Positions 25,962 to 34,410 are shown, counted from the stretch's first letter. The stretch: 34,863 bases of DNA from an uncultured Pseudomonadota bacterium (GCA_903844895.1 CAIMVM010000216.1:1-34863); one strand, 5' to 3'. Notes: generated by a model from the letters alone, not told the origin. Made by a program: numbers and translations.

Positions 25962-25990
25962 ACTATCAATTAGTGCGCATATTTTGTCAA
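25962..25990 (-). promoter_or_regulatory. sigma70-type promoter of the lipocalin gene
   Basis: Read on the minus strand, a perfect TTGACA (25990-25985) is followed after 17 bases by GATAGT (25967-25962), which matches TATAAT at four positions. It lies about 27 nt before the ATG. Confidence 0.65.
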
Positions 25991-26263
25991 TGTTTAGTTA
26001 AATAAATCCTGTGCGTTTAGGGTGTCGCATTCGCTCGCCTAAGCTTTTTCTGAAAAACACTGATCAATATAAATACTTAGGCCTTTCCGCGGAATGGCAT
26101 GTTCCCGAGAGTAAGATTCTAACTATGACCGCAAGCCTTTTCTCCTTAGTACACTGGTCTTAGGAGGCGCCGCGACCTCCTATGCACAAAGAGTCTAGGG
26201 GGGCGTAGTTTTGAATTTATATCTCTTCTTGCTGCTTCAGCCCCGTAGCTTGATCTGCTAAGA
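25991..26263. other. gap between lipocalin and response-regulator genes
   Basis: No gene is visible. It contains a six-base inverted repeat AGGAGG...CCTCCT at about 26,162-26,181 without a T tract, and a seven-base pair GCCTAAG...CTTAGGC with a long spacer near 26,037-26,084. It is the 3' flank of the regulator gene, so one of these may end its transcript. Confidence 0.4.
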
Positions 26264-26995
26264 CTAAGCGGACTCCTTAAAATCGTCTGGAGAGGTTTCA
26301 CCACTTAGGGGCGCTACCTCAATCATAAAACCAGTGCCATACAGGGTGCGAATATTGACTTGGGATGAAAGGTCTTTAAGAATCCGTCGCACTTCATGCA
26401 ACTTACGATTTAAAGCATTATCGCTGACAAATATTTGTCCCCAGCACCTTCGCTTCATAACCTCCCGAGGGACTACCGTTCCCTGAGCTGATAGTAAACA
26501 ATTCAACAGTCCCATCTCGGTTGGGGATAGGAAACGTTGTTGCTTATTGGAGTTTAAAATACTTCTATGGGCCCTATCGACAACAAGATCGCCAATTGTA
26601 TGTACTTCATCTGCCTGCCTTCGCGCTAAATCAGCCATTCTGGTTTGCAGTCTAGCAACTACCTCTTTTGGATTGACTGGTTTAAAAATAAAATCATCTG
26701 CTCCTTTGGATAGCGCATTAGAGACCGCGTCATCTTGGCGATCACCGGTAACGACTATCACTGGAGAGAAAGGCCACCGCTCTTTTAGCTTGGGAATAAT
26801 ATCCAAACCATTTTCAGAGGAACCCAATTGAACATCGACAAATACAGCAATGGGCTCTAGGTCAACCAATTGAATTTCCAAATCCATGGCACTAGAAAAG
26901 TAGATTGATTTTTTTCCGACAGCACGCTCTAAGAGAGAGCTCATTAGGGCATCACTGTCTAGCGTAATAAAGTAACTTTGCGTGTCTAACGCCAT
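26264..26995 (-). CDS. OmpR/PhoB-type response regulator, orphan
   Basis: This is a two-component transcription regulator. I set the start at the ATG at 26995, preceded by GGAG five bases upstream. The frame runs on to 27079, but the extra N-terminus does not belong to a receiver domain. The product is 243 residues. The receiver domain spans about 5-120, with phospho-acceptor Asp54 (AVFVDVQLG), Thr83 (VVTGD) and Lys105 (FIFKPVNPKEV). The acidic pair at the first strand reads LDSD rather than the usual adjacent DD. The winged-helix DNA-binding domain (about 140-225) contains FLSPTEMGLLNCLL, VMKRRCWG and the wing RTLYGTGFMI. No histidine kinase gene is near. It lies about 97 nt downstream of the metzincin-like lipoprotein gene on the same strand and may be co-transcribed with it. 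Confidence 0.9.
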   Translation of the reverse strand: MALDTQSYFITLDSDALMSSLLERAVGKKSIYFSSAMDLEIQLVDLEPIAVFVDVQLGSSENGLDIIPKLKERWPFSPVIVVTGDRQDDAVSNALSKGADDFIFKPVNPKEVVARLQTRMADLARRQADEVHTIGDLVVDRAHRSILNSNKQQRFLSPTEMGLLNCLLSAQGTVVPREVMKRRCWGQIFVSDNALNRKLHEVRRILKDLSSQVNIRTLYGTGFMIEVAPLSGETSPDDFKESA

Positions 26996-27091
26996 GTCAT
27001 CTCCAGAATGAAATCCAAGGATTACTATACTAAAATTATAATGCCGATCATGATGATTGCAATGGGTGATAACCCGCATGTAAGTAAGAAG

Positions 27092-27664
27092 TTACTTTGA
27101 GATTTCTTGTAGTTTCCATCGAACCTGTTCAAAATACATATCAAAATTCTTTTCGCCATTTACGACTGCAAACATGACGTCGTGCTCATTTGAACTGTGA
27201 TCTAAAAGTAAGCCATGTCCCAACTCATGAAATATTATAGTTCGCAAAAATTCTTGATTGCCTCTATTCCTCAAATCAGAAGAAATTTTTATATCGGCAC
27301 GGAGTTCACTCTTTCTTTGACGAATCCATCCTTTTTTCATAGAAAAATGAGATTTCGAACGAACATAAGTACTAGGCTCACAAAGGCCTACTACCCCGTC
27401 TTCCCTAGGACTAACAAACTCAATGACCCCATTACAGTTCTCAGTGCACAAAGAAGCTATATTTGACCCTAAACGCTGATTGAATTCTGCTAAAATTGCG
27501 GAAATCGCGGCCAACTCGCTTTCCGGCATGCCGATGGGCTCCAACGCAAATCGAGCTGTCACGGACTCCTTGGAACCGCAGCCGGCCAAGGCTATCCAAG
27601 CCGCAAATGGAAAGAGCAATCTCAATTCAACTCCACTCAATTGTAAAAGGCGAGGATTATGCAC
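27092..27664 (-). CDS. metzincin-like zinc metalloprotease lipoprotein
   Basis: This is a probable lipid-anchored zinc protease. The 190-residue product has a signal sequence with a good lipobox, WIALAGC (Cys29). The rest is a compact domain. It ends in the zinc site IIFHELGHGLLLDHS, with His146, Glu147, His150 and His156 in the spacing HExxHxxxxxH, and EHDVMF a few residues later, which looks like the Met-turn of metzincins (matrixin type). The position normally Gly in HExxHxxGxxH is Leu. Cysteines at 73, 77 and 95 may pair in the periplasm. The frame begins at GTG 27664 with a weak binding site. A TTG at 27625 has GGAG five bases upstream and would still give a complete signal peptide. No known substrate is evident. 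Confidence 0.8.
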   Translation of the reverse strand: MHNPRLLQLSGVELRLLFPFAAWIALAGCGSKESVTARFALEPIGMPESELAAISAILAEFNQRLGSNIASLCTENCNGVIEFVSPREDGVVGLCEPSTYVRSKSHFSMKKGWIRQRKSELRADIKISSDLRNRGNQEFLRTIIFHELGHGLLLDHSSNEHDVMFAVVNGEKNFDMYFEQVRWKLQEISK

Positions 27665-27916
27665 AACACCTGCACAGATGACAATAGAATTCTATAATAA
27701 CAAGGACCCGCCAATGAAGGCTTCTTCTGACACATTCGCAACTTGCGATGGAAATCCAAATTTCCGACCTTAGTTTTATTGCATCCCTTAAGTCCGCCGC
27801 GTAGGTAGCAATTCCAACTGGCGGGCTGAAGCTCAGCAAACAGTCGTTTAAGTACCTAACCACCTAGGATTGCGTAAGGCCCTGGAAGGACCCAAGTACC
27901 TTCAGTCCCCGCACAA

Positions 27917-29185
27917 TTAAAGATTAGCAGGAATGCGATCCATGCCACGAAAATTGAATTTCTTTCCTACAGAAAGCTCCCACAGCTCGACTATGGCTCC
28001 AAACTCGATCGGTTTGTCTAATTTATATCTGTTTTTAAATTTATCCGTAAAGGTATCTAATTTGTAGTTGGCGTCCTCTCCCTCTGCATACCAAACAAAA
28101 TCTGGATGGTAAGTTGCGTGCATTTTGTGATCTACTGCTTGCCCATCTTTCCACTTGCCGCCTATGATTTCGCCTTTTGAGTTAAGCTCTAACACATAAT
28201 TGTAAGTTGCCATGACCTCCACATTCTTTTTGTTGATCGTGAGTGGCTCCCAACTAGGCATTTCTTCTTCTGCATACCAAACACGCGTGTTGACAAGAGC
28301 TGAGGTAGGAGTCCTCGATATAACTCTAGTTGAATATCGATAGACGGGTTGATTCCAGACCTCCGAGTCTCGATCGACATCAAAGACTAAACCTTTCTTT
28401 AACCGACCAATCATATTTGTAAGAACCAAGTGAAAGGCCCCAGCATTAGAATCGGAGCAAGCATCGAGGGAATCTTCAGAAAGCCACTTTGGGAAAAAAA
28501 GCTCCATTTTTGGGGTCGCGACGTCCTCACATCGCTCACCCAAGATCGCATATTTTTTGTATCGCTCAATAAAAAACTGATGAAGCATCAAGAGCGACTT
28601 AATATCTGACGACCCGAACGGAACTACAACGCCATCTCTATTAGTAATGGAGACGGGTGGTGGTTCCGAAAACTTGAGTGCTGCTGTGGACCACCCGTTG
28701 CATGTACCCTCCCAATTCTGGTGATTTGGATCCGTTCTTTTGCGCTCGACATTGGTAAGGGGGTATTCATATCGCCCCATCAAAATGTCGAATTTTTCGG
28801 CGGGCGACAATAGCTTGAGAGACTCTAGACTCATTTTTTTTAATTCATTTAAAGAATTCAATTTGTACGTCCACATATCAGGGCGTGAAGTGGGAACATC
28901 CAAATCCCCCAATTTTGTATCTTTATACCATCTCACTGCTGCGCCTGCCCAACGGTTTGGTAAAAAAGTATCAGACCAGGCCGTAGGTAGGGCAGCATCT
29001 TGAGGCAACTCAGAGAGTCGCCGCTCCAAAGTTTTGTTTTCTGACTTGAAAAATTCTCTCTCAAAATACTTAGGATCCGAATTAGAGAGCGGTACAAATG
29101 AGTTTTGCAACTGAGACTCACGAGAACTCAAGCAGCCGGAAAAGGAGCCAAATATTAAAAAAGCTAGACTGATTCTATTGACCAC
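27917..29185 (-). CDS. transglutaminase-elicitor-like lipoprotein
   Basis: This protein resembles the Phytophthora GP42 (M81D) transglutaminase-elicitor family, which cross-links proteins through Gln and Lys; some bacteria carry homologues. GTG at 29185 follows GGAG by seven bases and gives 422 residues. A short signal (LAFLIFGSFSGC, Cys18) has a non-standard lipobox. After a 140-residue variable part comes NWEGTCNGWSTAALKF with the likely nucleophile Cys162. SSDIKSLLMLHQFF follows, then CSDSNAGAFHLVLTNMIG with His252, and VFDVDRDSEVWNQPVY with Asp269 and Asp271 as candidate triad partners. The assignment rests on my memory of these motifs. Activity, substrate and even catalysis are unproven. 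It is divergent from the glutamine amidotransferase gene and seems monocistronic. Confidence 0.72.
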   Translation of the reverse strand: MVNRISLAFLIFGSFSGCLSSRESQLQNSFVPLSNSDPKYFEREFFKSENKTLERRLSELPQDAALPTAWSDTFLPNRWAGAAVRWYKDTKLGDLDVPTSRPDMWTYKLNSLNELKKMSLESLKLLSPAEKFDILMGRYEYPLTNVERKRTDPNHQNWEGTCNGWSTAALKFSEPPPVSITNRDGVVVPFGSSDIKSLLMLHQFFIERYKKYAILGERCEDVATPKMELFFPKWLSEDSLDACSDSNAGAFHLVLTNMIGRLKKGLVFDVDRDSEVWNQPVYRYSTRVISRTPTSALVNTRVWYAEEEMPSWEPLTINKKNVEVMATYNYVLELNSKGEIIGGKWKDGQAVDHKMHATYHPDFVWYAEGEDANYKLDTFTDKFKNRYKLDKPIEFGAIVELWELSVGKKFNFRGMDRIPANL

Positions 29186-29440
29186 AAAAAATCTCCAACC
29201 TGCCCATGGCGATGACGTTCTTCTAAAGAAAATTCAAGAGTCCGAGAACTCACAGTATATTATCCAGCATCTACAAACGTTTTTCAATCCGACATATTGC
29301 GCACAAATATAGCTGGATAACGCCCCGTCAAAGCTCTAAGATAGCAGCAAACTTTGCGATTCAACTCGCACAGAAAATAAATTTAGGAATACATTGGTGA
29401 TTTAAATTATAAACCTTAAAGTAAATGAAAGGTTGATTTT

Positions 29441-30136
29441 ATGAAAATTCCTTTTGAAATCTTAGTCGTAGACCCTGGGTTGTCGCTACCTGAGACCGAA
29501 GCCTTCAATCGCATGTCAAAAGTTTCTAAGATTCCTCTCACGTATCACCTCCCAAACTTCACTGGTTGCGGGTCACTTTATAGGACCCCGCCAGAAACAA
29601 TTGCTGGAGTTGTAATTTTTGGCAGCAATGCAAGTGTGCACGACCAAAGGCCATGGCAACTTGAACTTGTAAATTGGCTTCAAAGTCAGATTATAAAACG
29701 CAAAATTCCTATATTCGGCATCTGCTTTGGTCATCAGTTGTTACATTTAATGCTAGGCGGGCAGGTGGGCTACGTTCATGAATCTAAAAAAATGGAAATA
29801 GGCAAGCGAACGATACAGTTGCATGCAAATCAACGTTTAAAAATTAAGACTTCAAAAGGAGAGGTTTTTATTTATCACTCAGAGCAAGTAACCGCAGCAG
29901 GATCTGGGTTTGAAAGCTGGGCAAAAGGAGATTTCATTCCTCATGAGGCTAGTTATCATACTGAACTTCCCATTTGGACTATACAATCTCATCCCGAAGG
30001 CACTGCTGCTGACTGCAAAGAGTTTAATGTCGATCCTAGTACTTTTTCAAACCTTTTCGGTTGGAGTATTGTCGACTCATTTCTTGATTTCTGTAATTTA
30101 GATGCCTTGGAAAAAACGAGGTCTCTTGGGAATTGA
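29441..30136 (+). CDS. class I glutamine amidotransferase-like protein
   Basis: This is a free-standing glutaminase domain of the GMP-synthase-like GATase1 family. The 231-residue product has the nucleophile elbow FGICFGHQLLHLMLGG with Cys95, and the His184-Glu186 pair in IQSHPEGTA, so the Cys-His-Glu triad is intact. The N-terminus (FEILVVDPG) and VVIFGSNASVHD (57-68) fit the family fold; the latter corresponds to the glycine-rich oxyanion region. AAAGG lies eight bases before the ATG. No synthetase partner is next to it. It could be a gamma-glutamyl hydrolase or transferase-like enzyme as in many stand-alone members. It could in principle serve PabB, but it lacks PabA's typical context and lies 24 kb away. 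Confidence 0.88.
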   Translation: MKIPFEILVVDPGLSLPETEAFNRMSKVSKIPLTYHLPNFTGCGSLYRTPPETIAGVVIFGSNASVHDQRPWQLELVNWLQSQIIKRKIPIFGICFGHQLLHLMLGGQVGYVHESKKMEIGKRTIQLHANQRLKIKTSKGEVFIYHSEQVTAAGSGFESWAKGDFIPHEASYHTELPIWTIQSHPEGTAADCKEFNVDPSTFSNLFGWSIVDSFLDFCNLDALEKTRSLGN

Positions 30137-30147
30137 GCAGCCCATCG

Positions 30148-30170
30148 AGGAGCAGGCTAAACCTGCTCCT
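30148..30170. terminator. 9-bp stem-loop after the amidotransferase gene
   Basis: Perfect nine-base arms AGGAGCAGG / CCTGCTCCT enclose a five-base loop, 12 nt after the stop codon. No T tract follows on the plus strand, so it is a terminator-like or transcript-stabilising hairpin. Confidence 0.45.
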
Positions 30171-30368
30171 AGTTATGAAAATCGCAGTTCGAATCATCTC
30201 GAAAAGTCTCAATGAGTCTTACGAGCATATGGGATGGGATCCGCGCTATCAATTCTGAAAGAACAAATAAAACAGAATATATTGTATGATGGAAGCGCTA
30301 AGGAACTGCCAGGACGAATGCCAGTCCAGCAGTAACCTCTCGTATAAAACTTGCAAAACGTTCTCTAA

Positions 30369-31544
30369 TTAAAAATTAGGAGGATCGAACTGAATGCCGC
30401 TTTTGGAGCGCTCCTCGGAACTAGCGTGATAAATAAATAAGCGAGCACGATTGACTTCTCCAAGTGGCTGATGAGCTGCAATCGTGTTCCAAGGGTGAAA
30501 TGTAATTCTCTCACAAAGGGCATCATTTTTGGCTAAGTCTTGTTTGTCAAAAGTCACCTTAGCCATCAAGATTGATGGAGTTTCAGATTCTTTCCAAAAT
30601 TCTTGAGGATTTTCAATGGGCTGCTTATAAGGATCAAGTTGCATTTGTACATAGAAATCATAACATACACTCTCAGAATTCAAATGCTCCTGTAATGACT
30701 CCCTATAATAGTTTTCGGTAACTTTTCTTGTGGGACTAAACTGCTTCCGTCCATCACAAGGGGCAACCCTAAACTTCATCGTCTTCGGTCCTATTCGCGA
30801 TGCACCACCACTCCAAAATGACTCTAGAGCTAAATCTCCAATTTTTCGGGTTACGGAACCCGCTAAACGCTGAAGTGCGATAGGGTGTTTAAGTAGAAAT
30901 GGCCCTTTATTTCCATCATGTGCTGCTTTTGCAAACTCCATAAAATCGGTAGAATTCTTGGTGCCAAAAGTCGGCACATTGGTCATTGTGAAATCAACAG
31001 ATCGACTATTAGGCAAGTTTTCGTTTGGCAACTTAGATTGAATGAGCTTCGGTCCCTCGATGTTTAGCAGCTTTAATGCCAATCCTTTCACGTCAAGCTC
31101 GGCATCTTTTTCAATGGTCCCTAAACCTGACGAGAATCTTCCCATAACTTCATAGGACGTGCCAGGCATGAAAATACCTTGTTGCAACTCAGATGGGATT
31201 TGATCTAAGACTTGAAAACGGCCTAAAGTGCATCCCAATTGCTTGGCATGAAATCCACGTTTAATGCCGCCATTATGTTGGGTTCTCTCAATCTGATAGC
31301 GCCGAATAATCTCGCCAAATTCTTCATGCCTCGCTTTTTCTTCAGGGCTAACATACTCCCGGTCAAGTTGAAGCGGCTCCTTGATCCATCCAGCTCCTGC
31401 CAATTTATTTTTCTCGTTCAAACCCAGTCCAAATAGCTTTACATCATTTTCTTCAGTTTCTGGCCTCAAAGGCTGACAAGATGTCTGGAAGGTTAAAAAT
31501 AGAACTCCCGCAGCCACGTAAACGTATTCTGTCGCTTTTTTCAT
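30369..31544 (-). CDS. catalase-family haem lipoprotein
   Basis: This member of the catalase-like (SrpA-type) superfamily is predicted to sit on the envelope. The 391-residue product has a signal ending FLTFQTSC (Cys23), a lipobox with Gln at -3. The catalase core is shortened. The distal haem His99 is in KRGFHAKQLGC, and VMGRFSSGLGT...DVKGLALKLLNIEG follows. DFTMTNVPTFGTKN (184-197) replaces the catalase distal Asn region. At the C-terminus ARLFIYHASSEERSKSG contains the proximal Tyr372 with Arg368 and Arg379, matching the RxFxYxDxxxxR haem-ligand pattern without its Asp. Whether it decomposes peroxide, acts as a peroxidase or converts lipid hydroperoxides is unknown. GGAGG lies nine bases before the ATG. 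It is isolated, with long gaps on both sides. Confidence 0.82.
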   Translation of the reverse strand: MKKATEYVYVAAGVLFLTFQTSCQPLRPETEENDVKLFGLGLNEKNKLAGAGWIKEPLQLDREYVSPEEKARHEEFGEIIRRYQIERTQHNGGIKRGFHAKQLGCTLGRFQVLDQIPSELQQGIFMPGTSYEVMGRFSSGLGTIEKDAELDVKGLALKLLNIEGPKLIQSKLPNENLPNSRSVDFTMTNVPTFGTKNSTDFMEFAKAAHDGNKGPFLLKHPIALQRLAGSVTRKIGDLALESFWSGGASRIGPKTMKFRVAPCDGRKQFSPTRKVTENYYRESLQEHLNSESVCYDFYVQMQLDPYKQPIENPQEFWKESETPSILMAKVTFDKQDLAKNDALCERITFHPWNTIAAHQPLGEVNRARLFIYHASSEERSKSGIQFDPPNF

Positions 31545-32368
31545 TGGCGCAATCCTCCTAACTAATTGAAATTCGTCAATATTTACCTAGGGCTCGAAAT
31601 TTCTTACGAACGGCTAGCAATTACATGTTTATAACAATTATATTGCATTCAGAAGACCTTTCCTAGCAGAGCAGAAAAGTTTTTAGGTTTCCAAATCCAT
31701 GCTGACATAATAGAATCTTAGGACCGAAAGACAAACAAGTGTTCTCTGCACTTCCACGATTCTCCTCCACAAGTTATGCAAAGGCACTTTTGGACTTATA
31801 ATGCGGCCGTTCACTCAAAATGTGAGAAGAGATAGTCGTCGATCTCTCTAGGGATTTCAGAGCAGCTAACCCCCAGTTCAAACCTAGCATCACAATTCTT
31901 CGATGACTCTTTACAGTGCTTGTCTGATCAAACTAGAAACGAACCACATACAACGTTAGACATCCTGGTTCTTTCCATTAAGCTACAGAAACAAATTTTC
32001 CAATTCACTGATTTATAGAGTATCTCTTGCAAATTAAAGACAGCTAAGTTGCCTGCTATAATCTTCCTTGCGAGACTTTTGACTCAGTAGAATTTTTCTA
32101 TAGATTCAAAAATCTTTTGGCCGAACGACAGGTCATTTTAAGCCCGTTGCTCTGAATAAACCTACCTAACGACCGCATCTCAATAAAAGCGCGTTTAGCC
32201 AAGCCAAAACTCAAAAATGGCTTTTTATATTGTACTTGAAAAACGACACATTAGACTTTTTGCTTACGTACTCCTTGATAGAGAACGTGACCCCTTTATA
32301 GACTTCTTAAAAGAGCCAAGAACTCTAATCTAGAAATAGAGCATGTGTGACTATCAGGCAGTTCCCAA
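31545..32368. other. 824-base gap without a supported gene
   Basis: This is the longest unassigned stretch inside the window, between two minus-strand lipoprotein genes. I see no domain-bearing frame, RNA gene, long repeat or array. A 38-codon plus-strand frame at 32217-32333 (starts MAFYIVLEKRH, contains DPFIDFLKEP) has no binding site, but its composition is protein-like. It could be a fragment or small protein. The region may hold decayed sequence or unknown regulatory RNA. Confidence 0.45.
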
Positions 32369-33847
32369 TTACTTATTGCATTTCAAGTCTTGATCACTTT
32401 TTATAGCGCAACCGAGATGTTTCCAAATGATCGTGCAAACTTTCTGGGAAGCATCTACGGCATACCAATGAAAGTGATGCTTCGCTGTTGCATAAGCCTC
32501 GTTGGGTCGCAGAATCCGAAAAGTCACCACATCGTTGGCACCAAATGGATTTACATCATTAAATGGATAAGGTGTTCGGACCCCCCATCCAGCAAAAATA
32601 CCCGTTTTCTCAAACGTATTCAAAATCGTTTCCCCAAAGGTCCAGTTTTCTTCGGACTGTCCTACGAGGTCATGACCAACAGAGTGCCATCCCGCTCCTG
32701 AGGGCACACCCCATTGGCTCTCGGCTTGTTGATTTCTCGCATCAAAGCATGTGTAAAGAATTTGAGTTTTTCCCACTCTTTCTTTAAGAACATAGGTATC
32801 GATGCCGCCAACTGCCGTAGGATGTGTCTTCCCACTGGTGTCAGTAAAATTGTTGTGAACACCCGCACCAGCAGTCGCCGCAAAGAAATCTGCCGATTTT
32901 GCAGCTTGATTCTGCGAATCTAGCCAGTTCTTAAGACTGATAGATGCTGTTGGATTTCCCGGGCCATTGTACGGAGGAAGAGCAATAGAACGCCCCGAAT
33001 CTTTAAAAGCACCTTGACCACCACCAAGACTGGCTGCAGCTAGCTCTGCTGTTTGAGAAGGGAAACGAAACAAAACTGGCCAATTTCCGCCTTTACTGAC
33101 ACCATTCTTTGCCACAAATCTCAGCTTAACTCTGGGCCAAGCCCAGCGATCTAAAAGCGAGAATAGCCAGCGTGGCCCTTCCGTGAAAACAGAGGGATAG
33201 GCCTCTAGGGTTTTCCACGTCATTCCCGACGCACCTACAATGATACCCGCTCTGTAAACTTGCCGAGTGGGGTCTTTCACAAGCTGAAAAGAGAAAGTTT
33301 CACCCTGCTCATTCGACATCTCACCTAAAACTTCAGATAATTCGGCCCCAAAAGTCGACTCCAACATTTGAGTTGATGGCTCAACTATAATCATTGAATG
33401 ATCTGCGCCGGGCGCCTTGCCAGCCACTAAAGTCAAAGTCAGTGGCGGATCGACATTTTGATCCGACCAATGAAACCAACCCAGAGATGCGTTTTTTTGT
33501 CCGTCAGCAAAAGGATGGTTTCGTCCATCGTCATCATTGGAAAGCAGCTTTACAGGAACTGAAACTATCCCATCAATCCATTCGAATTGCGGGGAAAGGC
33601 CCGAGATGAATTCTTTTAACTGAGCTGCTTGATTAAGTCGCTTTGCAGCTGCATTAGCTAACTTAGCTTCCACCGATGCAGGAACAACTGGCCTAGGCAA
33701 AAGACCACCCCAGTCAATCGGAACACCATTTGGTGCAAACTCAGCTTTAGGGCTTGAAACATCGTATGTCGTTGTGCGGCAGGCGATCCCTAAAGCAAAG
33801 AAACAAATCCAAGTGTATTTCGTAAAGATCGCTATTATAGGTCTCAA
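32369..33847 (-). CDS. 492-residue exported lipoprotein, unknown family
   Basis: I do not recognise this protein. The only possible start is TTG at 33847, with no Shine-Dalgarno before it, because the frame upstream has no ATG, GTG or TTG before its stop. The signal YTWICFFALGIAC puts a lipobox-like Cys at 23. The mature part is rich in Trp, Gly and aromatic residues and looks beta-structured. It includes ASLGWFHWSDQ, HSMIIVEPS, FRAGIIVGASGMTWK-like segments, a Gly/Ala-rich middle (ASLGGGQGAFKDSG) and the late block GAGWHSVGHDL...AGWGVRTPYPF. The last 80 residues contain an HHFHWYAVDASQKVC stretch and several cysteines. No metal or catalytic motif is certain. It is monocistronic as far as I can see. 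Confidence 0.75.
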   Translation of the reverse strand: MRPIIAIFTKYTWICFFALGIACRTTTYDVSSPKAEFAPNGVPIDWGGLLPRPVVPASVEAKLANAAAKRLNQAAQLKEFISGLSPQFEWIDGIVSVPVKLLSNDDDGRNHPFADGQKNASLGWFHWSDQNVDPPLTLTLVAGKAPGADHSMIIVEPSTQMLESTFGAELSEVLGEMSNEQGETFSFQLVKDPTRQVYRAGIIVGASGMTWKTLEAYPSVFTEGPRWLFSLLDRWAWPRVKLRFVAKNGVSKGGNWPVLFRFPSQTAELAAASLGGGQGAFKDSGRSIALPPYNGPGNPTASISLKNWLDSQNQAAKSADFFAATAGAGVHNNFTDTSGKTHPTAVGGIDTYVLKERVGKTQILYTCFDARNQQAESQWGVPSGAGWHSVGHDLVGQSEENWTFGETILNTFEKTGIFAGWGVRTPYPFNDVNPFGANDVVTFRILRPNEAYATAKHHFHWYAVDASQKVCTIIWKHLGCAIKSDQDLKCNK

Positions 33848-33874
33848 AAAAGTTTTTAATATGAGGCAAACTAA

Positions 33875-33902
33875 ATAGTAACATTTTTGTATTAGGAAGC
33901 AA
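33875..33902 (-). promoter_or_regulatory. possible promoter of the 492-residue lipoprotein gene
   Basis: On the minus strand TTGCTT (33902-33897) and TACTAT (33880-33875) are spaced by 16 bases. The -10 box matches the consensus at five of six, the -35 at only three. The start codon lies about 28 nt further on, so the leader would be short. Confidence 0.35.
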
Positions 33903-34410
33903 TAGCGACCCTAACCCGTTAAAACACAGCCTCGAAAAGGAGAACGGAATGCGCCGCAAGGAGCGGAACATGCTGTGCTGGCTCCGCAAAATTTCTGTAT
34001 TCGAATTTCACGTCACTGGCATAGAACCCATTTAGTTCCGCTCAATTAGAATCACCAAAACATCACTGCCGACTTTGAAAAAGCAAAAAAAGGTAGCGTC
34101 GGTAGCTCAAGTTATGACCTTGAACGTTTACCAAAACTGCGCAAAAAGCTATTTTTGGTCGCTTAGCCTGCCTTTAAAGAGACCTTTATAGACTCAGGAA
34201 ATAGATCCTTAGCGGATTTCTAGAAATCTGCAACAATCTTATAAAGTGTTCATGAAATTGAGCACTTAAAGGCACTTAGCCCAGTTCTAACAGCAGCTTC
34301 ACGACACCACTGCATCACAAAGGGAAATGATCGCTGCTAACGTCACAAAATTACGAGCATTTAAAGCAATCTTAAAGCTAAAGCATAGAACTGCCGATAG
34401 GAGTTACCAC
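33903..34410. other. gap upstream of the last small gene
   Basis: About 500 bases without a supported gene. A plus-strand frame ending near 34,168 (segment SSSYDLERLPKLRKKLF) looks protein-like but has no start codon. It could be a remnant. The divergent promoters of the two flanking genes should lie here. Confidence 0.4.

Noticed and set aside
29441-30136. PabA, the partner of PabB
   Set aside because: It is 24 kb away and its sequence is GMP-synthase-like rather than TrpG/PabA-like in the parts I can judge.
31870-31900. tRNA-like T-loop GTTCAAACC in the long gap
   Set aside because: The flanking bases cannot form the T stem and no acceptor stem is found.
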